In this document: piece by piece, positions 28,147 to 37,901 of the stretch
Layout: the number at the start of each line of letters is the position of its first letter
Position numbering within the stretch: position 1 is the first letter of the stretch
Assembly: GCA_038206355.1 (NCBI GenBank)
Contig: JBBRAY010000006.1
Location: forward strand, 1-64,000
DNA: 64,000 nt
Direction: 5' to 3'
Source: JAPLDB01 sp038206355
GTDB lineage: Bacteria; Bacteroidota; Bacteroidia; AKYH767-A; 2013-40CM-41-45
The notes under the pieces: generated by a model
The model's database searches: none
What the model saw: the letters and a program-made list of their open reading frames with translations, nothing else
What the model was told of the DNA's origin: nothing
Made by a program: the position numbers and the translations under genes

Positions 28147-29169
28147 ATGGATAAACGAATTTTCATCACGTTAATTGCCGTCATTCTGCTCATCGGAGCA
28201 TTCATTGGTATAAGATCAATGTTAAGTAATCATTGTGAGATACCTGAAATAACTATTGATCCTGCATTGCCGGAAGCAGGACAGCTGGTGAAATTTTCAT
28301 GCAGCAATTCAGAGGAAAATATTTCATGGAATTTCGGTGATGGTAAAACATCCTCAGGCGCTTCTGTAGAACACCTTTACGAGGCATCCGGCGTTTACAA
28401 TGTAGTAGCCAAAGTTGACAATGAATGTTCGAACACGAAAGAAGTGACCATTCGGGATCCGCGTAAAGTGGTAACGATTGCTCCTGTAATCAATATCCCT
28501 TCTGAAATTCATGCCGGAGAAGAAGCAAAGTTTTCAGAAACGTCATCCGGTGCATCTATTAGAAAATGGACATTGAAGGAAACCAATGAAACGAAAGAAG
28601 GGGAATCATTTTCAACAACGTTTAAAAATCAAGGCATATATCATCTTGCAGTTTCCGTTTCGGGAAATTATGTGATTGGCGATTCTACATTTGCAATTAC
28701 AGTATTAAGGCCAAAACCTGTTGTGAAAACAGGTCCATCTGAAGAAGAACTCGCTGCCAGGAGATTGAAACAACAGGAAGATCAGCAAAGAGCTGAGGAC
28801 GCAAGAAGGCGGCGTGCTGAGGAAAATAAAAACAGGGAAGCGAACAATGCTCCGAAAGCCAAAGCATTTTTAAACGATGCAGAATTCACTGCTAAATTTG
28901 AACAGGTTGTAAAAGACCTCGGACCGGATAACAAAGACAAGGGCCAGGCAAGCGATGACTGGAGGGACGTGATTTCAAAACAGGTTTGTTCGGGTCAGTT
29001 TTTACAGATCGGTATGCTTGATGAAACAGGTAAACAAACCCTGATCAGCGATACTGATTTCAGGAGACGACTGATGACAGGGCAAACTTCTGAAGTAATA
29101 GTTTCAAGAATAGAACGCGGAAAAGACAATTGCATTTCGAAGATTTTGATTAAGGCACGGAACAGATAG
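28147..29169 (+). CDS. tssP: Inner-membrane-anchored PKD-domain protein, TssP-like
   Basis: 340 residues. One N-terminal transmembrane segment (about 4-23, IFITLIAVILLIGAFIGI) anchors a periplasmic part. A PKD domain is clear at about 37-105 (ISWNFGDGKTSSGASVEHLYEASG) and a second Ig/PKD-like domain lies at about 115-195. A charged coiled-coil stretch (about 200-235, rich in Glu, Arg and Gln) and a C-terminal domain of about 100 residues with two cysteines follow. The topology and its place just before TssR fit TssP, one of the T6SSiii-specific envelope proteins. I assign TssP from memory of the subtype's gene set, not from a search, so the symbol is tentative. It is in a unidirectional run with 26494, 29206 and 29915. 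Confidence 0.55.
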   Translation: MDKRIFITLIAVILLIGAFIGIRSMLSNHCEIPEITIDPALPEAGQLVKFSCSNSEENISWNFGDGKTSSGASVEHLYEASGVYNVVAKVDNECSNTKEVTIRDPRKVVTIAPVINIPSEIHAGEEAKFSETSSGASIRKWTLKETNETKEGESFSTTFKNQGIYHLAVSVSGNYVIGDSTFAITVLRPKPVVKTGPSEEELAARRLKQQEDQQRAEDARRRRAEENKNREANNAPKAKAFLNDAEFTAKFEQVVKDLGPDNKDKGQASDDWRDVISKQVCSGQFLQIGMLDETGKQTLISDTDFRRRLMTGQTSEVIVSRIERGKDNCISKILIKARNR

Positions 29170-29205
29170 TGCTGAGATAAAGTAGTCCAACATTAATTAT
29201 TACCC

Positions 29206-29859
29206 ATGAGAAAAGCATTCTTTTTGACAATAATTTATTTCGTGCAGTTGTGTTTTTGCCGCGCACAAACCAGCCCTTTACCATTTAATACGCTGACGTT
29301 TTTTTACATAGATAACAGCGAAGGCTATAACAGCGATCCATTGAATTCATCTTTGAATGCTGAAGTGGGAGAGGAGTTTGTTAAGAAACTGAATGGCGTT
29401 GCCGACAAACCTGACAATTATTTTTATCTGATGGGCTGCAATGGTGACAATCCCAAGCAATCGAACAATGCAAAGGCATTGCTGGGATCCGACTGGGTGA
29501 AAAAATATCTTGGAAATACTTCACGTGAATCAGACTATGCAACTGAGAGGATGCTCCTCCGTGAAACATTTACCTTAAATAAAATCAGGATTAAAAAACA
29601 AGTGGATGTTTATCTGTTTCTTTCCGGATTTGCGATTGGTCAGATGATTAAGAAAATAGAAGAACTTCCCACACCTGTACTTTTTACAAAGGAGATGGAG
29701 ATTTACCTGAATAACAATGACGTTGTTTTTAATATTTATTTATTTACAAATAATGAAGCTGTAGAACAATTGACGGCTGTAAAACTGAAAAACTATTTTC
29801 TTTTTTGTAATGGTTCACTGCACCTGAATAATTACAATATGGAAGTGTTTCAATTCTAA
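29206..29859 (+). CDS. Exported protein of unknown function in the T6SSiii envelope operon
   Basis: 217 residues with a signal peptide (to about CRAQ, residue 21). No proper lipobox is seen (LCFC lacks the small residue before Cys). The mature part is alpha/beta with FFYIDNSEGYNSDPLN near the N-terminus and a central VDVYLFLSGFAIGQMI strand-helix. It lies between the TssP-like gene and tssR (36- and 55-base gaps). It could be the missing TssQ by position, but TssQ is remembered as a lipoprotein and this is not clearly one. It is recorded as unknown. Confidence 0.6.
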   Translation: MRKAFFLTIIYFVQLCFCRAQTSPLPFNTLTFFYIDNSEGYNSDPLNSSLNAEVGEEFVKKLNGVADKPDNYFYLMGCNGDNPKQSNNAKALLGSDWVKKYLGNTSRESDYATERMLLRETFTLNKIRIKKQVDVYLFLSGFAIGQMIKKIEELPTPVLFTKEMEIYLNNNDVVFNIYLFTNNEAVEQLTAVKLKNYFLFCNGSLHLNNYNMEVFQF

Positions 29860-29914
29860 TCCTGATGATGTCCGTTTTTATATTAAGCTGACATGATCAC
29901 ACAAAATATCCGAT

Positions 29915-32347
29915 ATGAAAAAAAAGTTATTGATAATTGGATTACTGGTATTCGCAGGATTCCTTGACGTTAAAGCACAGGTAACCGGCGGCTCGCTTAC
30001 AAAACTTACTCCCGTTAAGGTACCTGAAGCTTATAAAACCCCGTTGGGAAGAATTGCGCCAATGAGTGCGTCTAAAATCAGGACTAATTCTTATCCTTAT
30101 AATAGCAGCTACTGGATTGTATTTTCTGATCGCGACGAAAATCAAACCTATAAAGATGCAAACCTGCAACAGCCATATTCAAAGGTAAACTTTAAAGAGA
30201 TATTTATTGTAGCAGCAGAAACCGAGAAAGCAGTTCGGCTCGTTACCTATGACGCAGCCAACCCTGCCATTGAGGAGCAAAAGGGAAAAGTGAGTTTTCT
30301 CCCATCAGCACAGGATGCCGGGTGGATTAGCAAGAAAAACCTGTTACTGTGGTCCGTATGCGAAGTTGATTCTTCAAATGGATATGCACGAAAAGCCGTG
30401 GCCATCAAAGTGCTTAACAATGATGAGGATTTCTTAAAAATTTTAAAACGGGGTGTTTTGGATTTCTATGATGCACCTGATAATAAACACGAGAATTCGG
30501 CTGACGTAAAATTATTCCAATACCTCTTTATTTTCAAAGAAGAAAACGGGATGTACCTGTTGGGTAACATCAATGTGATAAAAGCCAATACCATTACTTA
30601 TGATTTGTACGGGTGGGCGCCCAAAATCCAGGTGCGTGAATGGACAAGTGCAATTTGCCTTCGCGTAAATTTTGACCCCCAAGCCATTGACGAGCGCGAG
30701 AAAAAACAACTGGAGCCGAATTTTTTCAGGACAGAAGCACAGGCCACAGATTACAAAGAAGGCAAACCCGCCAAATCACTATTGTTTTATTATTCTGATC
30801 CTACTGATAACAATACAAAAAACGATAACCCATTCCTTCTGGGATATCCTATTCTTTCCTCTTGTAAGGATCCTTCAGTTTTCAGAACAGGTTATGTTAC
30901 GGATACAAGGAATAAACAGGGAAAAAATATTTTCACCGCACTGGCCACCGCAGAACTCACACGGGATTTTGAAAACATTAAAAACCAAAAGGAAAAAGTA
31001 AACCTTCTTTTTGTGCTTGATGGCGCCAACCGGAGTTTTTATAAAACTTTGATTCAGGCAGTGGATGCAAATGCAAGCATCGGAAATTCAAACATCACAA
31101 ATAACAAATATCAGTTGGGTGCAATAATATACAATGACCTGCAATGCGGAGAAGACAATGCATTCACGAAAATAAGATTCAGGGACAAAGATAATTTTCT
31201 CGAAAGCTTAAAAACTGAATCGGATAAAGTTCCGCCGTGCTCTGTGAACAGGAGTAACGGTGCTCCGTTGAATGATGCACTTAAGATGGCAAGCAATTTA
31301 TTTGAAAACAATAAAACGACAAATGTGATTATTGTTGTTGGTACTGTTACCGATAATGACCAGGCCAAAAAAGAAGCTGCGTTAAAGGCAATGATCGGTA
31401 AAGATGTGAAGCTCGTGTTTTATCAGACGGCAAATCTTGACGGGCGATACTATGATTATTTCTTTGATAACATCAACTATTACCTGAAGGGAATTTCTGA
31501 AGCTGCTGATGCTTCTTTCCAGGCCTCGATTGAAAAAAAGATCAGGAAAAAAGCAGAACTGTATTGTGCAGGTGAAAGATGTGAACTTAAGAATACCTCT
31601 GTACTTGGTATCGGACATTTTAAGGACAGAGGGAAGCAGTTCAGTTCTCAGGAGATTGGTTCAAACCTGAAGGGACTGTTGCTCAAACTTGAAAATGATT
31701 TGAATGAGACAAAGGCGAGATTTGACCAGAATATTGTAGGAACAGGAAAAGATGCCCAGTCCCATGATGACGAAGACAGGATTAAGGAATTTCAATCCTG
31801 GCTGTACGATGCAGGAATCAAAGACGCTACCATTCAGAAACTTTCTACCATGGATAACTACCAGATATTTGTGGAAGGATATACAGCACTTAAACCAAAG
31901 TCGGCAGTGAATCAGATTTTCGAAAGAAATTTATTTGTAGCAGAGAAAGAGTTTTTGAAACTGTACGACATGGTGGAGAAAGTAACTGAAGCTTTTACCT
32001 CCAGCAATAAAAGGGGATCTGTCGTAGGAGCATGCCGGGAAATTATCCTTACCTATAAAGGTCCGATGGACGACAAACAAAAAGACCAGTTTTCGATGGA
32101 GCAGGTTTATCAGATGATCACCTCGTTGAAGGGACAAACAAACAATAAACTTTTTAAGAAAAGCCTGAAAAGCCTGAACAACGAAAAAGAAACTACGCCT
32201 GATGAGATCAATAAGCTTTATGACAGTTTCCACCAGGTATATGAACGGTTAAAAGGATTGAGAAGAAATCCTTTTAATAAATATGAACAGGATGACCAGC
32301 TTTTTTACTGGGTTCCTGAATCGAAACTAAGCGTTGATGAATCCTGA
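29915..32347 (+). CDS. tssR: T6SSiii envelope protein TssR
   Basis: 810 residues, exported (signal peptide to about 22, DVKAQ). TssR is a large periplasmic protein found only in Bacteroidetes T6SSiii, where TssN/O/P/Q/R replace TssJLM. The N-terminal part has the family block SASKIRTNSYPYNSSYWIVFSDR (about 50-75). A von Willebrand A-like domain lies at about 360-540 (VNLLFVLDGANRSFYKTLIQAVD, then LNDALKMASNLF and VIIVVGTVTD). Its first metal-site loop reads DGANRS rather than DxSxS, so the MIDAS is degenerate. A helical C-terminal part (about 580-800) completes it. The stop overlaps the next gene's start by 11 bases, so the ABC protein is coupled to TssR. Confidence 0.85.
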   Translation: MKKKLLIIGLLVFAGFLDVKAQVTGGSLTKLTPVKVPEAYKTPLGRIAPMSASKIRTNSYPYNSSYWIVFSDRDENQTYKDANLQQPYSKVNFKEIFIVAAETEKAVRLVTYDAANPAIEEQKGKVSFLPSAQDAGWISKKNLLLWSVCEVDSSNGYARKAVAIKVLNNDEDFLKILKRGVLDFYDAPDNKHENSADVKLFQYLFIFKEENGMYLLGNINVIKANTITYDLYGWAPKIQVREWTSAICLRVNFDPQAIDEREKKQLEPNFFRTEAQATDYKEGKPAKSLLFYYSDPTDNNTKNDNPFLLGYPILSSCKDPSVFRTGYVTDTRNKQGKNIFTALATAELTRDFENIKNQKEKVNLLFVLDGANRSFYKTLIQAVDANASIGNSNITNNKYQLGAIIYNDLQCGEDNAFTKIRFRDKDNFLESLKTESDKVPPCSVNRSNGAPLNDALKMASNLFENNKTTNVIIVVGTVTDNDQAKKEAALKAMIGKDVKLVFYQTANLDGRYYDYFFDNINYYLKGISEAADASFQASIEKKIRKKAELYCAGERCELKNTSVLGIGHFKDRGKQFSSQEIGSNLKGLLLKLENDLNETKARFDQNIVGTGKDAQSHDDEDRIKEFQSWLYDAGIKDATIQKLSTMDNYQIFVEGYTALKPKSAVNQIFERNLFVAEKEFLKLYDMVEKVTEAFTSSNKRGSVVGACREIILTYKGPMDDKQKDQFSMEQVYQMITSLKGQTNNKLFKKSLKSLNNEKETTPDEINKLYDSFHQVYERLKGLRRNPFNKYEQDDQLFYWVPESKLSVDES

Positions 32348-34817
32348 GCCGATGAATGACAACCTGATCATTAACATTGACAATCTCTCTTGCAGTTATT
32401 CCCGAAATGAAAAAGACAAGGTACTTTTCATCAGGAACCTGAAACTGGAGCGAGGCAAAATTATTTTTTTACTCGGCGCTTCAGGCACCGGGAAAAGTAC
32501 ATTGCTTGAGACCCTCGGACTGATGAACAATACAATTGCATCGGGTACCGTTCAGATGATCAATGGTGCCGAGCAATATGATTATGCAAAATTATGGAAT
32601 AGCAGTTCCGTTGATGACGTAAATAAAATCCGTAAAAGCGCACTCAGTTTTATTTTCCAGAATACCAACCTCATGGAAAATTTTACGGCCTATGAGAATA
32701 TCTGCCTTTCACAGATGATTAAAAGTGATGTGGTTCAGACGAAGGCAATGGATAGAGCTGTGTTACTGATGCGGCAGGTGGGTTTGCCTGAGTCAGACGT
32801 CGGATACAATACTTTATCAGTCAACCTGTCGGGCGGACAGAGGCAACGTGTATCTTTTGTACGCGCCCTCAACAGCGATTTTAAACTGTTGCTCTGCGAC
32901 GAACCAACGGGTAACCTCGACGAAGTGAATGCTTCTGAATTACTGAATATTGTAAAGCAGAATTTAGCCAGTGACAAAACTGCAATCCTCGTTTCTCATG
33001 ACGTCAATCTGGCATTAAAATATGCCGATCAGATCATTCTCATTACAAAAAATAAGGAGCACGGATTCGGTGAAATATCAGATGAGAATATTTTCGACAG
33101 AGGGAAATGGACTGCATTGACTCCTGATGAGCTGGCCTCATTCCGCAGCAACATTGTAAAGTTGTTTTTGCCCGATACCACAAAACTTCAGCATCCGGGA
33201 ACGGGCGAACAGATATATAAACTGAAGACTGAAAATACGTATGCAAAGCTTTTCAGGAAAAAGGAAGGTCAGGTATTGCTTGGTAAGTCTTACTCAAACC
33301 TTTTTATTTTAACGCTGATTATATCGTTTACATTTCTCGCCATCGGCTTTGCAAACGGAGCGCTGGAATACCTTAATGTGAAAATAAAAGATCCTTTTGT
33401 AAACTGGATTACGATTCCGCTGCCGTCATCCAAGAGCAGCGGTAGTGCTTTTCATCAGATCATGGATAACCTCAATGATAGGAAAGTCAGGAATGAGTTT
33501 TATATTGATTCTGTGACTTCCTATAAAGAAACGCAATTGCTTTTTTTTCCGGTTGACAAAGAGGAGTCGGAGTTCTCAAAGGGCCGGATACTCACTTTTG
33601 ATGACCCGATAGCGCATGATTTATTCGGACCAAATAATTTAATTGAAGGCGATACTGCTTTTACGGGTGAGAATGACCTGGGCATTGTAGTTACAGAGAA
33701 ACTACTGAAGCGATTGGGTTACGACAAGGACGCTAAGTTTATTTACTTCGACGATAACGATAAAAATGTGATTGGTGAAAGTAAAACCAATTTTAAAGTA
33801 CCGGTTCCTGTTAGGGCGGTGATCAGAAATATTCCCAACAGAAATAATTTTCTCGTCACAAAGTTTTTTTACCTGAGCTGGCTGGCACATGAAGACTGTG
33901 TTTTTGATTACAATTTTCAGAAGAAGCGGATTATTTATTTTGTCGGAGATGATAAAGCACTAGTCAAAGAGATGCAGGAAGAAGTAATTAATAATTTCAG
34001 CAAACTAAGTGAAGAAATTCCAAGCGATGAAATGACAATTGATTACGAGGAATATGATAAGCTGAATACACCCGGTTATGCGTTGTCTGTTTCTTTCAAT
34101 ACTGCGCCCGAAGAAGCGGTTGTGACCGAGAAACTCGCACAGCGAATTGAAAAACTGAAAATATTTGAAAGCAATAAGCGTAATATTTTCAGAGTGTTTG
34201 ACCTGGACATTGCACAGCAACAACCTGAAAATGTAATCTATGATTACCTGAGTATCAATTTTAAGAAGCTTGATAAGATAGAAGACTTCTCTAAATATAT
34301 CGTGAAAAGTCTCAATTCTTCTACTGTGAAATCTGAAAGTAACATCGTAGAAGTGGATGCCGGTATAGTAAAGGAAAAAAATAATTTTAATTACATGAGT
34401 AAAATGACGTTGCTCATTTCAAGTTTACTCATTGCATTTTCTATTCTGTCTATTCTCCTGTTTATTTCTAATCTGCTAAAGAAACATTTGAATAAAGTAA
34501 AGTCAAACCTGGGTACTTTTAAAGCATTCGGACTCAGTGACAAGGAATCAAAAAGCATTTATATGACCATTATGCTGAGGTTTATTACAATCAGCATTCT
34601 TATTTCACTGGTTGCCTCTTTCCTTACCGGGAAAGTTGCTGAGATGGGATTTGCATCGCAGTTGCACATTGAAGACCAGGCGGAATATTTCAGGTTGTTT
34701 GATGCCCAGACTTATGGCGTGATTGCAATCATTATAGCAGTTACAATTATTGTATCATATTATAACATCAATAAAATCCTTTCCAAAACACCGGGGGATC
34801 TGATCTATAACCGTTAG
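32337..34817 (+). CDS. Fused ABC ATPase and FtsX/MacB-like permease
   Basis: 826 residues from the ATG; a TTG one codon earlier is possible. The ABC domain (about 10-235) has Walker A GASGTGKST (48-56), signature LSGGQRQR (165-172), Walker B with Asp189-Glu190 (LLLCDEPTGNLD) and the H-loop His222. A permease follows: TM1 (about 323-345), a large periplasmic domain (about 346-690), then three TMs (about 691-716, 738-760, 800-820). This one-plus-three layout with a large periplasmic loop is that of MacB/LolCE/FtsX-type ABC proteins, which transmit force rather than move solutes. It overlaps tssR by 11 bases. It may remodel peptidoglycan or load envelope parts for the T6SS; that is inference. 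It is not a known core T6SS component. Confidence 0.85.
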   Translation: MNPEPMNDNLIINIDNLSCSYSRNEKDKVLFIRNLKLERGKIIFLLGASGTGKSTLLETLGLMNNTIASGTVQMINGAEQYDYAKLWNSSSVDDVNKIRKSALSFIFQNTNLMENFTAYENICLSQMIKSDVVQTKAMDRAVLLMRQVGLPESDVGYNTLSVNLSGGQRQRVSFVRALNSDFKLLLCDEPTGNLDEVNASELLNIVKQNLASDKTAILVSHDVNLALKYADQIILITKNKEHGFGEISDENIFDRGKWTALTPDELASFRSNIVKLFLPDTTKLQHPGTGEQIYKLKTENTYAKLFRKKEGQVLLGKSYSNLFILTLIISFTFLAIGFANGALEYLNVKIKDPFVNWITIPLPSSKSSGSAFHQIMDNLNDRKVRNEFYIDSVTSYKETQLLFFPVDKEESEFSKGRILTFDDPIAHDLFGPNNLIEGDTAFTGENDLGIVVTEKLLKRLGYDKDAKFIYFDDNDKNVIGESKTNFKVPVPVRAVIRNIPNRNNFLVTKFFYLSWLAHEDCVFDYNFQKKRIIYFVGDDKALVKEMQEEVINNFSKLSEEIPSDEMTIDYEEYDKLNTPGYALSVSFNTAPEEAVVTEKLAQRIEKLKIFESNKRNIFRVFDLDIAQQQPENVIYDYLSINFKKLDKIEDFSKYIVKSLNSSTVKSESNIVEVDAGIVKEKNNFNYMSKMTLLISSLLIAFSILSILLFISNLLKKHLNKVKSNLGTFKAFGLSDKESKSIYMTIMLRFITISILISLVASFLTGKVAEMGFASQLHIEDQAEYFRLFDAQTYGVIAIIIAVTIIVSYYNINKILSKTPGDLIYNR

Positions 34818-34856
34818 TCATTGGAAAATATGGAAGTGGCTAAGTTTGGATTTTTT

Positions 34857-34997
34857 AGATTCCTCATTGGATTCGGAATGACAAAAAAGGATGCCGATTA
34901 AGCTGGCGGAAGAGAAAATTTGCGGATCGGTGGCAAATTTGCTCTTCCACCACAAACATCATTTATAACCTGTCATTCCGAATCCAATGAGGAATCT
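34857..34997. mobile_element. 141-bp inverted-repeat element (MITE/REP-like)
   Basis: Perfect 27-bp arms at 34857-34883 and 34971-34997 are reverse complements (core cctcattggattcggaatg). Nested inside is a second imperfect palindrome (ggaagagaaaatttgc / gcaaatttgctcttcc). There is no coding capacity. It sits in the 371-bp gap between the ABC gene and tssH. The rest of the gap (34998-35188) is A/T-rich and probably holds the tssH promoter, though no perfect -7 box was found. Confidence 0.75.
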
Positions 34998-35188
34998 TTT
35001 AAAGTGAGCAACTACCTAATCTGTGGCCTTAATTGCAATATAATGCAGAATGTCTAACTTGCCCATGTTGCTTCAGTTAAAGGTTTTAGAGAATCACTGA
35101 GGGGAAAAGTATAAAAGCAGGAATTGTTTTTTAAATTTTAAATCACGAAATATTTACTTTAAAATAATTATAAACATAATATATCAAT

Positions 35189-37651
35189 ATGAGTACAGCC
35201 AATATTAATGAAGAGGTAAAACGCGCCATTCAGATTGCGCAATCAATTGCAAAAGATAATTCCAATGCTAATTTTTCTTCTGCGCATTTGTTGCGGGCCA
35301 TGCTGCACAAAGATTTATCATTGCGCAACTATCTTGAAAACGGCGGCAAGGATTTTTATTTTATGGAAGACTGGGCCGATGTCAGGATTGAATCCTATCC
35401 AAAAGCATCAAAAGTAGATGAGCCCTCAGGAGACGATAAAATAAAAACATTATTTGACGAAGCAGATAACGTCCGGATTAAATTATCGAAAGATGACGTT
35501 GATCTTATCGCTGTTCTTGCAGCTATCTGTACGCCGGGAATTGCATTCTCTTACGATCAATTGAAAACGTTTCCGATTTCAGTTGCGGAAGTAATGACGG
35601 AGAACATCGAGAAGAATGTAATTGATAATGCCATTGGCAGTGCACCGGCAAAGAAAAAGGGCAGTTTGAAATCAGGAGCGCTTTCGAAATACTGTATTGA
35701 TAAAACAGGTCAGGCGCGGGAAGGTAAGCTGGAACCCATTGTTGGAAGGGATAAAGAGATCAGAATGATTTCTGAAATTTTAGGAAGAAGGTCGAAGCCA
35801 AATGTGATCATCACCGGTGATCCCGGAGTTGGAAAAACGGCACTGGTAAATGGTTTTGTTCTGAATATTCTCAATGGAAAAGTTCCGGAGAGTCTGAAGA
35901 AAGCAGTTGTATTTGAATTGGACTCAGGTGCATTTATCGCAGGCGCTTCTTATAAAGGAGAAGCAGAGGACAGGATGAAGGGGATTGTTACAGAGATAAA
36001 ACAATTTGAAAAAGCAATTTTATTTATTGATAACATTCATTCTCTGTTGGATAAGAATGGTGCTACTCCAGGACTTGCGAATATTCTCAAGCCCGAACTT
36101 TCAAGAGGCGAGCTGACAATCATCGGCGCAACCACAAATGAAAATTACCGCAAGCACATTGAAACAGATGAAACATTTAACAGGCTTTTTGAATTGATAA
36201 AGCTCGAAGAGCCCGACGAAAATACAGCGATCAGAATGTTGAGTCTCACCATTCCAAATTATGAAAAACATCACAATATTAAACTGGCTGATGACGTCAT
36301 CGGGGAATCAGTTCGCTTGTCTAAAAGATATATGAAGGAAAGAAGCTTACCCGATTCCGCCATTGATTTAATTGACCGCACCATGTCTGCAATTAAGATG
36401 ATGGGAGAAACAAGTAAAGAAGGAGTGGAGTCGGTACAGACTGAGTTGACGATTTTAATAGAAAAGAAAAAAGATTTTACCGACCAGGATTTTCTGAAGG
36501 AACTCCAGTGGCTGGTAGCATTACTGAAAAACAAAGTGAGCTCTGTATTATTCAGCCAGGTGGAAGAGGAATCTAAAGTGGACCTGGATTCCCCTGATCA
36601 TTTACACACACATCTTAAGGGATTGCTGGAGCGATTAAGCGTTGCTGCTGCTGTGAAGCGCGATCAGATTGAGAAGACAGATGTCGCTGCTGTTGTTGCA
36701 CACAAGACAGGAATTCCATTGGGGAAATTACAGGCGCAGGAAAGAGAGAAGCTGTTGAACATGGAAGATTTGTTAAAGAAGAGAGTAGTAGGGCAGGACC
36801 ATGCAGTAAAAGCTATTTGCGAAGCGATTCTTGAATCCCGTTCAGGGCTTAGTAAGCCCGGGCAACCGATTGGTTCGTTCTTTATGCTCGGGCCAACGGG
36901 TACGGGCAAAACCGAACTTGCGAAATCACTGGCAGAATTTTTATTCAATGATGAAAATGCACTCATCCGTTTCGACATGAGTGAATTCAAAGAAGAACAT
37001 TCAGCAGCACTTCTTTATGGTGCACCTCCGGGATACGTGGGTTATGAAGAAGGCGGTATGCTCGTGAATAAAATCCGTCAGCAACCTTATGCAGTGGTGT
37101 TATTTGATGAAATAGAAAAGGCGCATCCTTCAGTATTTGACTTATTCCTCCAGATCATGGATGAAGGTAAGTTGCACGACAGATTGGGTAAAGAAGGCGA
37201 TTTCTCGAACAGTGTAATTCTGTTTACATCGAATGTAGGATCAGATTTTGTAATTGATAGTTTTGGAAAAGGAAAAATTCCGAATACCACCGACCTGATG
37301 GAAATCATGACGAAGTTTTTCCGCCCTGAGTTTTTGGCAAGGTTAACTGAGATTGTTCCTTTTTCTCCGATCACAGAAAAAATTGTTGTCAGCATTTTCC
37401 AGATTCAGTTGAATAACTTCATCAAAATATTAAACCGTCAGGGAATACAACTTGAAGTTGACAAGAAGGCAAAAGAATATCTCGCGAAGACCGGTTTTAC
37501 TCCGAAGTACGGTGCACGTCCGATCTCAGGCGTCATCCGCAATCAGATCAGAAGACCGATGAGTAAGAAAATTATTTCTGGAGAATTGAAAAAAGGTGAT
37601 TCCGTAAAACTCTCCATCAACGACAAGAATGAGTTGGTGTGGACGATTTAA
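35189..37651 (+). CDS. tssH: T6SS sheath-recycling ATPase TssH (ClpV)
   Basis: An 820-residue AAA+ protein of the ClpB/ClpV family that disassembles contracted TssB/C sheaths. A Clp-N domain (about 1-145) is followed by D1 with Walker A GDPGVGKT (210-217) and a shortened middle domain (about 390-520). D2 has Walker A GPTGTGKT (568-575), Walker B LFDEIE (Asp640, Glu641) and sensor SNVGSD. In D1 the Walker B reads FIDN (Asp281, Asn282), so the catalytic Glu is replaced by Asn, and the arginine-finger region NRLF keeps only one of two Arg. D1 may thus bind but not hydrolyse ATP, leaving D2 as the motor. Its length is slightly below proteobacterial ClpV. It is an isolated gene between the TssR block and the sigma factor. 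Confidence 0.92.
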   Translation: MSTANINEEVKRAIQIAQSIAKDNSNANFSSAHLLRAMLHKDLSLRNYLENGGKDFYFMEDWADVRIESYPKASKVDEPSGDDKIKTLFDEADNVRIKLSKDDVDLIAVLAAICTPGIAFSYDQLKTFPISVAEVMTENIEKNVIDNAIGSAPAKKKGSLKSGALSKYCIDKTGQAREGKLEPIVGRDKEIRMISEILGRRSKPNVIITGDPGVGKTALVNGFVLNILNGKVPESLKKAVVFELDSGAFIAGASYKGEAEDRMKGIVTEIKQFEKAILFIDNIHSLLDKNGATPGLANILKPELSRGELTIIGATTNENYRKHIETDETFNRLFELIKLEEPDENTAIRMLSLTIPNYEKHHNIKLADDVIGESVRLSKRYMKERSLPDSAIDLIDRTMSAIKMMGETSKEGVESVQTELTILIEKKKDFTDQDFLKELQWLVALLKNKVSSVLFSQVEEESKVDLDSPDHLHTHLKGLLERLSVAAAVKRDQIEKTDVAAVVAHKTGIPLGKLQAQEREKLLNMEDLLKKRVVGQDHAVKAICEAILESRSGLSKPGQPIGSFFMLGPTGTGKTELAKSLAEFLFNDENALIRFDMSEFKEEHSAALLYGAPPGYVGYEEGGMLVNKIRQQPYAVVLFDEIEKAHPSVFDLFLQIMDEGKLHDRLGKEGDFSNSVILFTSNVGSDFVIDSFGKGKIPNTTDLMEIMTKFFRPEFLARLTEIVPFSPITEKIVVSIFQIQLNNFIKILNRQGIQLEVDKKAKEYLAKTGFTPKYGARPISGVIRNQIRRPMSKKIISGELKKGDSVKLSINDKNELVWTI

Positions 37652-37697
37652 TCAAAAAAATCCCTGCAAATTAGCTGCATGGTGAAAAAAGAATATT

Positions 37698-37875
37698 TGC
37701 CACAGATGCACAGATAGGTTTTTTTATTATTTAATCTGTGAAGCTGTGGCAATCAGTTTTAATCTGCGGTATAAGCGTTATCAGCGAGGCATTTTTTCCA
37801 CTTTCCAATCTGCGTCCCGACGGATCGGGACGGTTTTTTCTTTTCTCTGAATTCATCTGTGAATCTGTGGCAATT
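37698..37875. repeat. Dispersed ATCTGTGGC-type repeats, copies 2 and 3
   Basis: A stem-loop is formed by ttgccacagatgcacagat (37698-37716) and atctgtgaagctgtggcaa (about 37733-37751). A further single arm, catctgtgaatctgtggcaa, lies near 37854-37873. A gtcccgacggatcgggac palindrome lies near 37814-37831. There is no gene in the 250-base gap between tssH and the minus-strand anti-sigma-like gene. Confidence 0.65.
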
Positions 37876-37901
37876 TATTTTACTTATTTCTTAAATGCAA
37901 A

